Of a DNA stretch of 7,178 nucleotides, positions 1-5,043 are shown in pieces. The stretch lies in assembly GCA_003554235.1 (NCBI GenBank), contig PWFY01000006.1, positions 1-7,178 on the forward strand. The letters run 5' to 3'. How positions within the stretch are numbered: the stretch's first letter is position 1; each line of letters begins with the position of its first letter. This stretch comes from Candidatus Aenigmatarchaeota archaeon (GTDB lineage Archaea > Aenigmatarchaeota > Aenigmatarchaeia > PWEA01). A model generated the notes under the pieces. It was given only the letters and a program-made list of their open reading frames with translations. It had not been told where the DNA came from and searched no databases. The translations under genes and the position numbers were made by a program.

Positions 1-3
1 CAT

Positions 4-1026
4 CTAAAAGGAGTCGAGTCTTGACTTTGTTCCCTTTTCCATACCTTCTTTGAGTTTTTTTATAGGTTTTGACACCCTTTCTTCAGAAAAGTCATGTTCA
101 TCACAAAGAAAGCTCTTGATTTCACGGGAATCTGGGTTATCCCAGGTAAGACCGTAGTCTCCTGTGACAGGTGGGTCAAGAAAGAAATTCATTATATCCT
201 TCGGGTCTTCCTCAAAGGGCCAGTCGACTTTTTCAATCACGGACTCAAGGTCTCCGTGTTCTTTTACGAGTTCTAAAGCAGTTTTTGGACCCACCCCCTT
301 TATACCACCCGGGGTGTAGTCTGTACCGATAATTATTCCTATTGTGATAAGTTGCTTTCTGTCTATACCAAGGTTTCCAAGTGTATCTTTCAGGCTTATC
401 TTTTCAGGTTTCACTACCTTGTAGCTTTTTTTACCTGGAAGTTTTCTTTTTCCTGTTATTGTTAGATTTCTTATAAGTATCGGAGAACCGAAAAGAATCG
501 AGTCGAAGTCCTGGCTTCCCACGGCCCAGGCATCGCCTTCTATTGCCATGTATGCTGCCTGTGCTTCCCCTTCGCTTGGTGCCTGTATCCAAGGTATTCC
601 CATTCCATCAAGTAGATCTTTGGCCTGGCCTATCATCTCACTTTTTATACTTGTGGACTGTTTTGCATACTTTTCTGCCTTATCCGTTTCACCCTTTTTG
701 AGAGCTTCTTCGTATTTTTTCCTTGCTTCTTCCCTTCTCTCCCTCCTTTTTTTGTTTACAGTCTCCTTGAACTCGGGAGGTTCTCCATCGAACACATAAA
801 AGGGCTTTATTTCCTTTTCGACAAGCTTTGTTGTCCTATAAAAAAGACCGGAGAGATGTGATGTAACCCTTCCCTTGGAATCTTTTAACGGTTCTCCATC
901 AGGCTGTCTGATGATAGATAGGAACTGGTAGAGCATGTTTAACGCATCAAGGGCAACGGTTCTTCCTCTCAAAGAGTTTAGAGTAGATCTCTCGGGCTCC
1001 AGCAGATCCGATATATCAACGCCCAT
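4..1026 (-). CDS. fen: Flap endonuclease 1 (FEN1/XPG family nuclease)
   Basis: Structure-specific nuclease that removes 5' flaps left by primer displacement in lagging-strand synthesis and long-patch base excision repair, using two metal ions. Counting from the ATG at 1026 (MGVD start), the seven metal-binding acids are D27, D80, E152, E154, D173, D175 and D236, the same numbers as in Pyrococcus FEN1. The N region covers about 1-105, the I region about 125-260, and the helix-3-turn-helix motif GIKGVGPKTA lies at 241-250. A TTG three codons upstream keeps the frame open, but the conserved Met-Gly start and a TGATCC Shine-Dalgarno-like site just before the ATG favour 1026. Length is 340 aa, normal for the family. 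The C terminus, RLDSF then stop, is a shortened PCNA-binding motif: the usual leading Gln and second aromatic residue are missing. The gene lies 18 nt after the hexapeptide-repeat gene and is probably co-transcribed with it. Confidence 0.97.
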   Translation of the reverse strand: MGVDISDLLEPERSTLNSLRGRTVALDALNMLYQFLSIIRQPDGEPLKDSKGRVTSHLSGLFYRTTKLVEKEIKPFYVFDGEPPEFKETVNKKRRERREEARKKYEEALKKGETDKAEKYAKQSTSIKSEMIGQAKDLLDGMGIPWIQAPSEGEAQAAYMAIEGDAWAVGSQDFDSILFGSPILIRNLTITGKRKLPGKKSYKVVKPEKISLKDTLGNLGIDRKQLITIGIIIGTDYTPGGIKGVGPKTALELVKEHGDLESVIEKVDWPFEEDPKDIMNFFLDPPVTGDYGLTWDNPDSREIKSFLCDEHDFSEERVSKPIKKLKEGMEKGTKSRLDSF

Positions 1027-1044
1027 TTGGATCAAGAATTGTAG

Positions 1045-1590
1045 TTATTGGTATTCTCCCTTGAGGTTGGCGTAGCTTTCTGCCATCCTCCCCATGACCT
1101 CCATGTCCTGGTCGCTCACTTCCCTGACTTTCTCTGCCGGACTACCGCTATAAACAGACCCCGGCTCGGTTTCTGTTCCTGGAGGAAGTAGGCTTCCGGC
1201 TCCTATTATACTGTTTTCACTTATCTTTGTGTGATGAAGGGCGGTGACGTTTATTCCTATCATAACGTTGTCCTCTACGTCACAGCCGTCTAGCACTGTT
1301 CCATGTGCAATGGTTACATTGCTCCCTATCGTGACGCCTTCTTTGGAATTTGGATGAATGACTGCGTTGTCTTGGACGTTGGTGTTTGCGCCTATTTCTA
1401 CATGCCCTATGTCACCACGTATTACTGCTCCGGGCCAAACCGAGCTGTTTTCACCTATCTTGACATCGCCGATCAGTATGGCATCAGGCGCTACCCACGC
1501 ACTTTCAGCTACTCTAGGGTAAGGACTTTCTGTGGAACTGCCACTCTTCTTGAATGCCGAGAAAAAACTTTCCTTTAGTTTTCTTAACAC
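1045..1590 (-). CDS. Gamma-carbonic-anhydrase-like hexapeptide-repeat protein
   Basis: Left-handed beta-helix protein of the gamma-carbonic anhydrase/YrdA group, expected to form a trimer with metal sites between subunits; real activity is unproven. Hexapeptide repeats such as IGDVKIGENSSVWPG and IGSNVTIAHG fill residues about 30-145, followed by a C-terminal helix (155-181). The family's R58, D60 and Q73 and zinc ligands H79 and H96 are present, but the third ligand, five residues after H96, is Asp101 (GAC) instead of His. That may weaken or change metal binding, so a non-carbonic-anhydrase role is possible. About 20 extra basic, amphipathic residues precede the domain. The start is GTG at 1590, preceded by GGGGAT at a short distance; no ATG is available nearby. 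A TATA-like box about 35 nt upstream suggests its own promoter, with FEN1 downstream as a likely co-transcribed partner. Confidence 0.9.
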   Translation of the reverse strand: MLRKLKESFFSAFKKSGSSTESPYPRVAESAWVAPDAILIGDVKIGENSSVWPGAVIRGDIGHVEIGANTNVQDNAVIHPNSKEGVTIGSNVTIAHGTVLDGCDVEDNVMIGINVTALHHTKISENSIIGAGSLLPPGTETEPGSVYSGSPAEKVREVSDQDMEVMGRMAESYANLKGEYQ

Positions 1591-1618
1591 ACTATCCCCT
1601 TTTTACCTTAACCAACTA

Positions 1619-1633
1619 CCTTTTTAAATATTT
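1619..1633 (-). promoter_or_regulatory. TATA-box-like promoter element for the hexapeptide gene
   Basis: On the minus strand this reads AAATATTTAAAAAGG, an AT-rich BoxA-like element in a 78-nt gap between two minus-strand genes. A start site about 25 nt downstream would fall near 1598-1603, giving a short leader that overlaps the GGGGAT ribosome-binding site of the GTG start at 1590. Inferred from sequence and spacing only. Confidence 0.5.
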
Positions 1634-1668
1634 GCTATCTTCTCGTGATATGAATTCGTTTTTTGTTT

Positions 1669-1974
1669 CTACCTGACACATTCTTCCAGAGATTCGTATA
1701 TCTCATCTGCATCCTGGTTGTAGCCCCTCTCTTCTATGTATTCTCTCAAGGAATCTCTCGTTATTTCGATCCGTTTTCCTTCTAGGCATTCTGGTTCGAC
1801 ATAGATAGAATCCTTCCCTTCTCTTTCTCCTTCTTTTAGTACAGTGCTGTCTAAATAAACCCTCTCCGGCTGGCCTTCACCTTCTTTATGTTCCATGAAC
1901 TCACTAAGCAGGTTTCTTTTTTCGTCGTCGAGTTCTCTCATCAAGGAACAGTAACTTTTACCTTCTTCATTCAT
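1669..1974 (-). CDS. Acidic hypothetical protein, 101 aa
   Basis: I do not recognise this protein. It is soluble with no membrane segment, and strongly acidic: 30 Asp/Glu against 15 Lys/Arg in 101 residues. The N-terminal third looks helical and the rest alternates short strand-like and helical stretches; the C-terminal 25 residues are again acidic and helical. It has three cysteines (residues 9, 62 and 99) without a CxxC pair, so it is not an obvious zinc protein. The start is ATG at 1974, because a perfect GGAGGTGA ribosome-binding site ends six bases before it; a GTG at 1989 that would add five residues is itself part of that site. It has its own TATA box upstream and is monocistronic or nearly so, placed between the nuclease operon and the hexapeptide-FEN1 pair. 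The strong translation signal suggests good expression. Confidence 0.8.
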   Translation of the reverse strand: MNEEGKSYCSLMRELDDEKRNLLSEFMEHKEGEGQPERVYLDSTVLKEGEREGKDSIYVEPECLEGKRIEITRDSLREYIEERGYNQDADEIYESLEECVR

Positions 1975-1977
1975 TTT

Positions 1978-1989
1978 TTTCACCTCCAC
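1978..1989 (-). promoter_or_regulatory. Strong Shine-Dalgarno site deciding the start of the 101-aa gene
   Basis: The minus strand carries GTGGAGGTGAAA directly before the ATG at 1974. GGAGGTGA is a full match to the archaeal 16S anti-Shine-Dalgarno tail with normal spacing. It rules out the alternative GTG start, which lies inside the site. Confidence 0.85.
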
Positions 1990-2015
1990 AAGCTACTTAC
2001 GAATAGTTTATCGGT

Positions 2016-2028
2016 AAAATATATAAGC
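2016..2028 (-). promoter_or_regulatory. TATA box for the 101-aa acidic protein gene
   Basis: On the minus strand this reads GCTTATATATTTT, a near-consensus archaeal BoxA. A transcription start about 26 nt downstream falls near 1996, leaving a leader of about 20 nt that holds the strong Shine-Dalgarno site. The spacing makes this the most convincing promoter in the window. Confidence 0.7.
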
Positions 2029-2041
2029 TTTAAGCGTGTTT

Positions 2042-2416
2042 TCACCTGAATCTGTGAAAATGTGATTTGCACGAACAGTCCGATGATCCAAAGCCTTCAA
2101 CGGGCGTTTCTTCGCATATCTCTGAAACCAGGCCATTAAGCTCACATTCCATATCTTCTTCGGTTCTGAACTTCACCACTGCTACGACTTCTGCTTCTTC
2201 GAGGAAGTAGTCTATATGCCAGTGTTTTTTCTTGTCGTCGGAGATATGTCTTTCTACCCTTTTGTCCAGGTTGTTCATCCCGGAGCCAACGTAGAAGTAT
2301 AGGCCAGGTTCGAACTTGTAACATCCCAGGGCACCCACGTTTACCTTCTTTGTTTCCTCTAAATTGATAAGCAAGAGATAGGAACCTGTTCCAGGACCGC
2401 CCTTTTTAACCGTCAT
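2042..2416 (-). CDS. GIY-YIG nuclease of the DUF123/Uri type (COG1833-like)
   Basis: Small GIY-YIG fold protein, 124 aa. The motif parts are in order: GSYLLL (11-16, the GIY strand), YVGS (42-45, the YIG strand), R53 and H57 in the following helix, HWHIDYF (65-71), E92 as the likely metal ligand, and the family's C-terminal signature GFGSSDCSCKSHF (108-120). GIY-YIG enzymes cut DNA with one metal ion; the substrate of this stand-alone archaeal group is not established to my knowledge. The start ATG at 2416 overlaps the end of the upstream exonuclease gene by 11 nt and is preceded by GGAGA at normal spacing, so the two are probably translationally coupled and may act together. The three C-terminal Cys/His residues could bind a metal. 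Confidence 0.9.
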   Translation of the reverse strand: MTVKKGGPGTGSYLLLINLEETKKVNVGALGCYKFEPGLYFYVGSGMNNLDKRVERHISDDKKKHWHIDYFLEEAEVVAVVKFRTEEDMECELNGLVSEICEETPVEGFGSSDCSCKSHFHRFR

Positions 2417-2900
2417 TATTTTTCTCCAGTCTGTTTTCGATTGCCTTTTCTACCTGGACGAGATTTACTATGTCTTCTCTGTTATACACTAGGAGCTTCC
2501 TCAACGATTCTTTGCAGCCTTCTTTTTTGTACTTTTTCCAGAGGCGTACCGCTTCCGAGCCGCCACAGACGCCGGACTCCCTTCCTATACCTATCTCCTT
2601 TTCTATCTTCTTAAGCCCGCCCTTTAACCCAACCTTCCAGCCTAGGTACATGAGATCTTTATGACTTCCGTTTATTTCGATATTGTAGTTGTGTTTAAGG
2701 AACGGTATATCGAATCTTTTCCCGTTGTATGTGACGATTTTGTCGGCATCCTCCAAAAGTTCACAGAGATTTTTCTCACAAAGATTTTCCCCTTTGATCA
2801 GTTGATATACTTTATTTCCATCGTATGCTCCAACTACAGTTACTTCATGCCTCTTTCTACTGAGGCCCGTGGTCTCTATATCCAAGTATAGTTTTTCCAT
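2406..2900 (-). CDS. DEDDy 3'-5' exonuclease-like protein, RNase H fold (YprB type)
   Basis: Probable 3'-5' exonuclease of the DnaQ/DEDD superfamily, a short stand-alone domain of 164 aa like the RNase_H_2/YprB group. Motif I is LDIETTGLS with D7 and E9; motif II is TYNGKRFDIPFL with D64; motif III is YNRED with Y139 and D143. All four metal-binding acids and the DEDDy tyrosine are thus present, so the enzyme should be active. A glycine- and lysine-rich stretch (about 90-110) may touch nucleic acid. It starts with ATG at 2900, 10 nt after the stop of the MazG-like gene, and overlaps the GIY-YIG gene downstream by 11 nt. The context suggests a nuclease pair acting in DNA repair or degradation; the substrate (DNA or RNA) cannot be told from the sequence. 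Confidence 0.88.
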   Translation of the reverse strand: MEKLYLDIETTGLSRKRHEVTVVGAYDGNKVYQLIKGENLCEKNLCELLEDADKIVTYNGKRFDIPFLKHNYNIEINGSHKDLMYLGWKVGLKGGLKKIEKEIGIGRESGVCGGSEAVRLWKKYKKEGCKESLRKLLVYNREDIVNLVQVEKAIENRLEKNNDG

Positions 2901-2910
2901 TGTATCATAC

Positions 2911-3213
2911 TCAGTTCTTGTTTCTATTCTTCTCCAAGACCTCTTTGAAGGCCTCCTCCAGATCTATATCGAGATAAGAGGCTAGCTTCATGGTTTGCCA
3001 GAGGATGTCTCCGACCTCCTTTTTTAGGGTCCCGGCTTCAGTCCTGTTCTCAAACTTCTTTCTTTCTGTTTCCCTGTGTAAGAGAGAACGCGAAGTCTCG
3101 CCCAGTTCCTCCACCAAGTGTAAAAAGGCGTGCGTGGGTTCCGTCTCACTCTCCGTGTAGCCTATCCTTTCCAAATGCTCATAAACAAGGTCCTGTGCTT
3201 CCTTTATTTCCAA
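2911..3213 (-). CDS. MazG-like nucleotide pyrophosphohydrolase
   Basis: All-alpha NTP pyrophosphatase of the MazG/RS21-C6 group, which cleaves (d)NTPs to monophosphate and pyrophosphate, often to remove damaged or excess nucleotides. The metal-binding signature is EELGE (35-39) in one helix and EVGDILW (65-71; E65 and D68) in the next, followed by the usual helical tail. Length is 100 aa from the chosen start. The frame is open to a GTG at 3240, but there is no ATG; the TTG at 3213 gives an N terminus reading xEIKEAQ, typical of the family, so I prefer it with moderate certainty. It is the first gene of the minus-strand operon with the exonuclease and GIY-YIG genes, and is divergent from the zinc-ribbon/OGG pair, which fits a role in cleaning oxidised nucleotides. 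Confidence 0.85.
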   Translation of the reverse strand: MEIKEAQDLVYEHLERIGYTESETEPTHAFLHLVEELGETSRSLLHRETERKKFENRTEAGTLKKEVGDILWQTMKLASYLDIDLEEAFKEVLEKNRNKN

Positions 3214-3245
3214 ACTACCAACCCCATATAAATTCCACACTTCCA

Positions 3246-3277
3246 GTTAAAAAGTTATCTCCGTTTAACTTTTTAGT
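3246..3277. promoter_or_regulatory. Divergent promoter region with TATA-like inverted repeat
   Basis: TAAAAAGTTA (3248-3257) and its perfect reverse complement TAACTTTTTA (3266-3275) flank an 8-nt spacer. The right arm is centred about 23-26 nt before the ATG at 3293, the expected place for a TATA box of a leaderless plus-strand mRNA. Either arm could serve the minus-strand MazG operon. The symmetry could also serve a dimeric regulator; that is inference. Confidence 0.55.
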
Positions 3278-3292
3278 TTTGGACTTCAAGAT

Positions 3293-3484
3293 ATGTACAT
3301 GCGTAAAAAAGTTTTCTATCACCGTTGCCCGGACTGTGGGTTTAAGCAGAAATCCAAGGCAGAGAAACGTGTAAAATGCCATAACTGTGGATCGACCTAC
3401 GTAGAAAAGTCCAACAGATGTGCACCACCTAAGCCCATGGACAAGGACGGGAAGTTTCGTAAGGCGAGTGATATAGATGACTGA
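3293..3484 (+). CDS. Small zinc-ribbon protein, 63 aa
   Basis: Small protein with a likely structural zinc site made by C12-x2-C15 and C29-x2-C32, the two knuckles of a zinc ribbon; a fifth cysteine, C43, precedes a Pro/Lys-rich tail ending in acidic residues. It is rich in Lys and Arg, so nucleic-acid binding is plausible. I cannot assign a named family. The start is taken as the ATG at 3293; a second ATG two codons later is possible. There is no Shine-Dalgarno site, but a TATA-like element lies about 25 nt upstream, consistent with leaderless translation. Its stop codon overlaps the start of the DNA glycosylase gene by 8 nt, so the two are probably translated together, and a partner or accessory role in base excision repair is a reasonable guess. 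Confidence 0.82.
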   Translation: MYMRKKVFYHRCPDCGFKQKSKAEKRVKCHNCGSTYVEKSNRCAPPKPMDKDGKFRKASDIDD

Positions 3485-4328
3485 AGCTATAGACCTAACG
3501 GACAGACCATTGGATCTGAAGAAAACACTTGAGTGCGGCCAGACCTTTTCCTGGAGAAAGATTCGGGAGGACGAAAAGACAAAATATTTGACGGTCAGGG
3601 ATCGAGGCGTTCTCAAAGTCTGGCAGGAAGGCGACATACTCTACTACGACAACTACGGCAAGGGGGTAGAACCAAGGGAGGTTCTGCGTCTGGACGACGA
3701 TCTTGAGGAAATCTACGGTGGGCTGGAAAAGGATGGGTTTATGGAGAGAAGTGTCCTGGCTAACCACGGACTGAGAATAGTGAGGGACGACTTTTTCCCA
3801 TGTCTTGTGGCCTACATAACCTCGGCCCAGATGCAGATACCGCGCATAAGAAGAGTGCAGAGGGACCTTGAGAGGAAGTACGGTAGACCTCTTAGGTTTG
3901 GAGGCGAGGAATACTATGAATTTCCGGAACCCGAGAAACTGGCAGAGGTTTCTGAAGATGAACTTAAAAACCTCAGCATAGGTTACAGGGCGAAATATCT
4001 GAAAAAAACCGCGGAGATGGTAAGGGACGGAGTTGTGTCGGAGGGAGAACTGGAGGAGATGGATTATCTTGAAGCAAGGGAAGAACTGAGAAAGCTTTCT
4101 GGGGTCGGAAACAAGGTCGCGGACTGTGTCCTGTTGTTTTCCTTTGGTTTTTTGGAGGCCTTTCCTATAGATACCTGGGTCAGGAAGGTGGTCAAGAAGA
4201 AATATCCTCAACTCTACGATAAGAAATACAACAAACTCTCAGAGAATATGCGAGAATACTTTGGAAGATACGCTGGCTATGCCCAGGAATACATGTTTTA
4301 CTTTGGAAGAAACTGTGAGGATATCTAG
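3477..4328 (+). CDS. ogg: 8-oxoguanine DNA glycosylase/AP lyase, OGG1-type
   Basis: Base excision repair enzyme of the HhH-GPD superfamily that removes oxidised guanine and can nick the abasic site. An OGG N-terminal domain is marked by ECGQTFSWRKI (19-29). The helix-hairpin-helix LSGVGNKVADCV (207-218) carries the catalytic lysine K213, and the aspartate is D232 in FPIDTWV (229-235), the same spacing as human K249 and D268. At the site where human OGG1 has the Asn residues contacting the orphan cytosine, this protein has SAQMQIPRI (116-124), so opposite-base recognition may differ. Length 283 aa is normal for archaeal and bacterial OGG1-type enzymes. The ATG at 3477 lies inside the end of the zinc-ribbon gene, preceded by GGCGAGTGAT as a Shine-Dalgarno-like site. 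A T5 run at 4349-4353 may end transcription. Confidence 0.93.
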   Translation: MTEAIDLTDRPLDLKKTLECGQTFSWRKIREDEKTKYLTVRDRGVLKVWQEGDILYYDNYGKGVEPREVLRLDDDLEEIYGGLEKDGFMERSVLANHGLRIVRDDFFPCLVAYITSAQMQIPRIRRVQRDLERKYGRPLRFGGEEYYEFPEPEKLAEVSEDELKNLSIGYRAKYLKKTAEMVRDGVVSEGELEEMDYLEAREELRKLSGVGNKVADCVLLFSFGFLEAFPIDTWVRKVVKKKYPQLYDKKYNKLSENMREYFGRYAGYAQEYMFYFGRNCEDI

Positions 4329-4364
4329 GCGCTGTCGAAACATACACGTTTTTCCCATGTCAGA

Positions 4365-4378
4365 GGATTAAAAACTTA
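4365..4378 (+). promoter_or_regulatory. Probable BoxA for the tRNA gene
   Basis: GGATTAAAAACTTA lies 28-41 nt before the tRNA 5' end in a 77-nt gap after the glycosylase gene. It resembles a purine BRE followed by an AT-rich TATA element. A start site about 26 nt downstream, near 4399, would give a short 5' leader for RNase P to remove. The T5 run at 4349-4353 just upstream could separate the two transcripts. Confidence 0.5.
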
Positions 4379-4443
4379 AACCGAAGATTCTAAAAATAAA
4401 GCTGTGCGCCTGTGGTCTAGTCTGGCAAGACTCGAGCCTCCCA

Positions 4444-4504
4444 TGACCTTTTACTCACTTCGTTCGCAAAACGTCCACGAAAAGGAAGATAGAGGGTTGG
4501 AGAG
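4444..4504 (+). other. tRNA intron 1, canonical position 37/38 (61 nt)
   Basis: Its borders form a textbook bulge-helix-bulge: anticodon stem CGAGC/GCTCG, 3-nt bulge AGT (4503-4505), 4-bp helix CTCC/GGAG (4438-4441/4499-4502), 3-nt bulge CAT (4442-4444), then GACC/GGTT (4445-4448/4495-4498). Cutting after the second base of each bulge leaves a 7-nt anticodon loop. Inside, CGTT/AACG (4461-4464/4470-4473) or TTCGT/ACGAA (4459-4463/4477-4481) could form a hairpin. It is too short to encode a homing endonuclease. Confidence 0.93.
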
Positions 4505-4525
4505 TGCTCGAAACCCGGGTTCAAA

Positions 4526-4583
4526 AGAGCATTTTCCCGTTTCATTTGCAAAAACTTTGCGAAAAAAGGTAGTGCTCTGAAAG
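4526..4583 (+). other. tRNA intron 2 in the T loop, position 59/60 (58 nt)
   Basis: The T stem is followed by a 4-bp helix TTCA/TGAA (4520-4523/4578-4581), with 3-nt bulges AAA (4524-4526) and AGT (4582-4584), then GAGCA/TGCTC (4527-4531/4573-4577): a full bulge-helix-bulge. Cutting after the second bulge base restores the standard T loop TTCAAAT. The intron carries an inner hairpin GCAAA/TTTGC (4548-4552/4556-4560). Non-canonical T-arm introns are known mainly from Thermoproteales-like Crenarchaeota and a few other archaea. Confidence 0.92.
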
Positions 4584-4613
4584 TCCCGGCAGGCGCACCA
4601 TTTGCCTTCTCTA

Positions 4614-4766
4614 TTAACTGTTGGTTATATTCCCTATTATTCTTTCAAAGGGACCTGCACCACCTGTTTCCATCAGAAGTGTTATGACAGCAAAGAGGAA
4701 CGTCAACGTCAGGATTATAGCAACCAGTAAACCCAAGCTGATCGAAAAGGCCTTTTTTGAAAACAT
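4614..4766 (-). CDS. 50-aa pilin-like membrane peptide
   Basis: Very short protein: MFSKKAFSISL, then a hydrophobic helix (about residues 10-32), then a short tail containing GGAGPFER. The KKA-FSIS segment aligns with the KKG-LTLS and RKG-IELS segments of the two genes upstream, so this is probably a minimal paralogue with a class III (type IV pilin) type leader, or a small membrane peptide derived from one. The start ATG at 4766 follows GGGAT at short spacing; the stop TAA is at 4614-4616. It is the last gene of the minus-strand cluster, 17 nt after the previous stop and 14 nt short of the convergent tRNA. The tail has one possible N-glycosylation sequon (NIT). Function is not known. Confidence 0.72.
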   Translation of the reverse strand: MFSKKAFSISLGLLVAIILTLTFLFAVITLLMETGGAGPFERIIGNITNS

Positions 4767-4780
4767 TTTATCCCAGCCGT

Positions 4781-4795
4781 GGGTCAAGTTGACCC
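4781..4795. repeat. 15-bp palindrome across a stop codon in the pilin-like cluster
   Basis: GGGTCAAGTTGACCC has perfect 7-bp arms around one central base. It covers the TGA stop of the frameshifted pilin-like gene (4784-4786) and lies 15-29 nt before the ATG of the 50-aa peptide. As RNA it could make a 5-bp hairpin, as DNA a dyad site. A role is not shown; it may be chance. Confidence 0.4.
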
Positions 4796-5043
4796 TTGGA
4801 AGCTCCTGCTATATGGAGGTAGCATGCTCACTGCGTTTATGTCTACTGTAGGGTCTTCGACTGAGCTCAACATGTCCCAGTCGGGCTCATGTTCTGTAAC
4901 ATTTCCCTTTGCCCTGGTGAAAGGTCCTATATCCCATACTTCAGCAAAGAGCATGAGTACAGCAAAGAGCACTATCATAGCCAAAAGGACGAAGACGATA
5001 GCCCTTATGGAGAGTTCGATACCCTTTCTTTGTATTTTTCCAT
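4784..5043 (-). CDS. Pilin-like membrane protein, apparently frameshifted near its start
   Basis: The downstream frame encodes a pilin-like protein: RKG-IELSIR, a hydrophobic helix of about 23 residues, then an acidic exterior tail beginning WDIGPFTR. The RKG-x3-S leader has no ATG, GTG or TTG before it in frame; the only in-frame starts (TTG 4984, ATG 4978) lie inside the helix and would remove the leader. The natural ATG at 5043, 22 nt after the upstream stop and behind GGAGGGAT, is one nucleotide out of frame and stops after 12 codons. One extra A in the A5 run at 5035-5039, or in the A3 runs shortly after, would join them and give a start like MEKIQRKGIELS, matching the neighbours. It may be a pseudogene, a phase-variable gene, a programmed -1 shift, a very rare ATC start at 5050 (well spaced from GGAGGG), or an assembly error. 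Confidence 0.65.

Larger units (their letters stand above)
4406..4600 (+). tRNA. tRNA-Gly (CCC) interrupted by two introns
   Basis: Folded by eye. Acceptor stem GCGCCTG (4406-4412) pairs perfectly with CAGGCGC (4590-4596), then discriminator A and an encoded CCA. T8 and G9 follow; the D stem is GTCT/AGAC (4415-4418/4428-4431) with GG in the loop; the anticodon stem is CGAGC/GCTCG (4433-4437/4506-4510); a 4-nt variable region AAAC; and the T stem CCGGG/CCCGG (4515-4519/4585-4589). After removing introns at 4444-4504 and 4526-4583, the anticodon loop is CTCCCAT (anticodon CCC, 4440-4442) and the T loop is TTCAAAT, both canonical, leaving 73 nt plus CCA. Acceptor, D-arm and T-arm sequence resemble archaeal tRNA-Gly. 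The gene reads glycine codon GGG. It converges on the pilin-like cluster, whose last stop lies 14 nt downstream. A scan that does not allow T-loop introns would miss it. Confidence 0.95.

Noticed and set aside
2142..2324. Second minus-strand frame of 60 aa inside the GIY-YIG gene
   Set aside because: It is an alternate frame under a gene with complete GIY-YIG motifs; Arg-rich composition is a frame artefact.
3215..3637. Minus-strand open frame of 140 aa
   Set aside because: It overlaps the zinc-ribbon gene, the divergent promoter and the start of the glycosylase; no motif or ribosome-binding site.
3495..4211. Minus-strand open frame of 238 aa
   Set aside because: It is antisense to the OGG glycosylase, whose catalytic motifs are clear; no start signal or recognisable domain.
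4349..4353. T5 run as a definite terminator of the glycosylase transcript
   Set aside because: Archaeal termination can use T runs, but five Ts alone are too weak to annotate as a feature; only mentioned in the gene entry.
4405..4597. Alternative tRNA acceptor stem TGCGCCT/AGGCGCA starting at 4405
   Set aside because: It also pairs perfectly but leaves no discriminator base before CCA and misplaces T8; the register starting at 4406 restores all standard tRNA positions.
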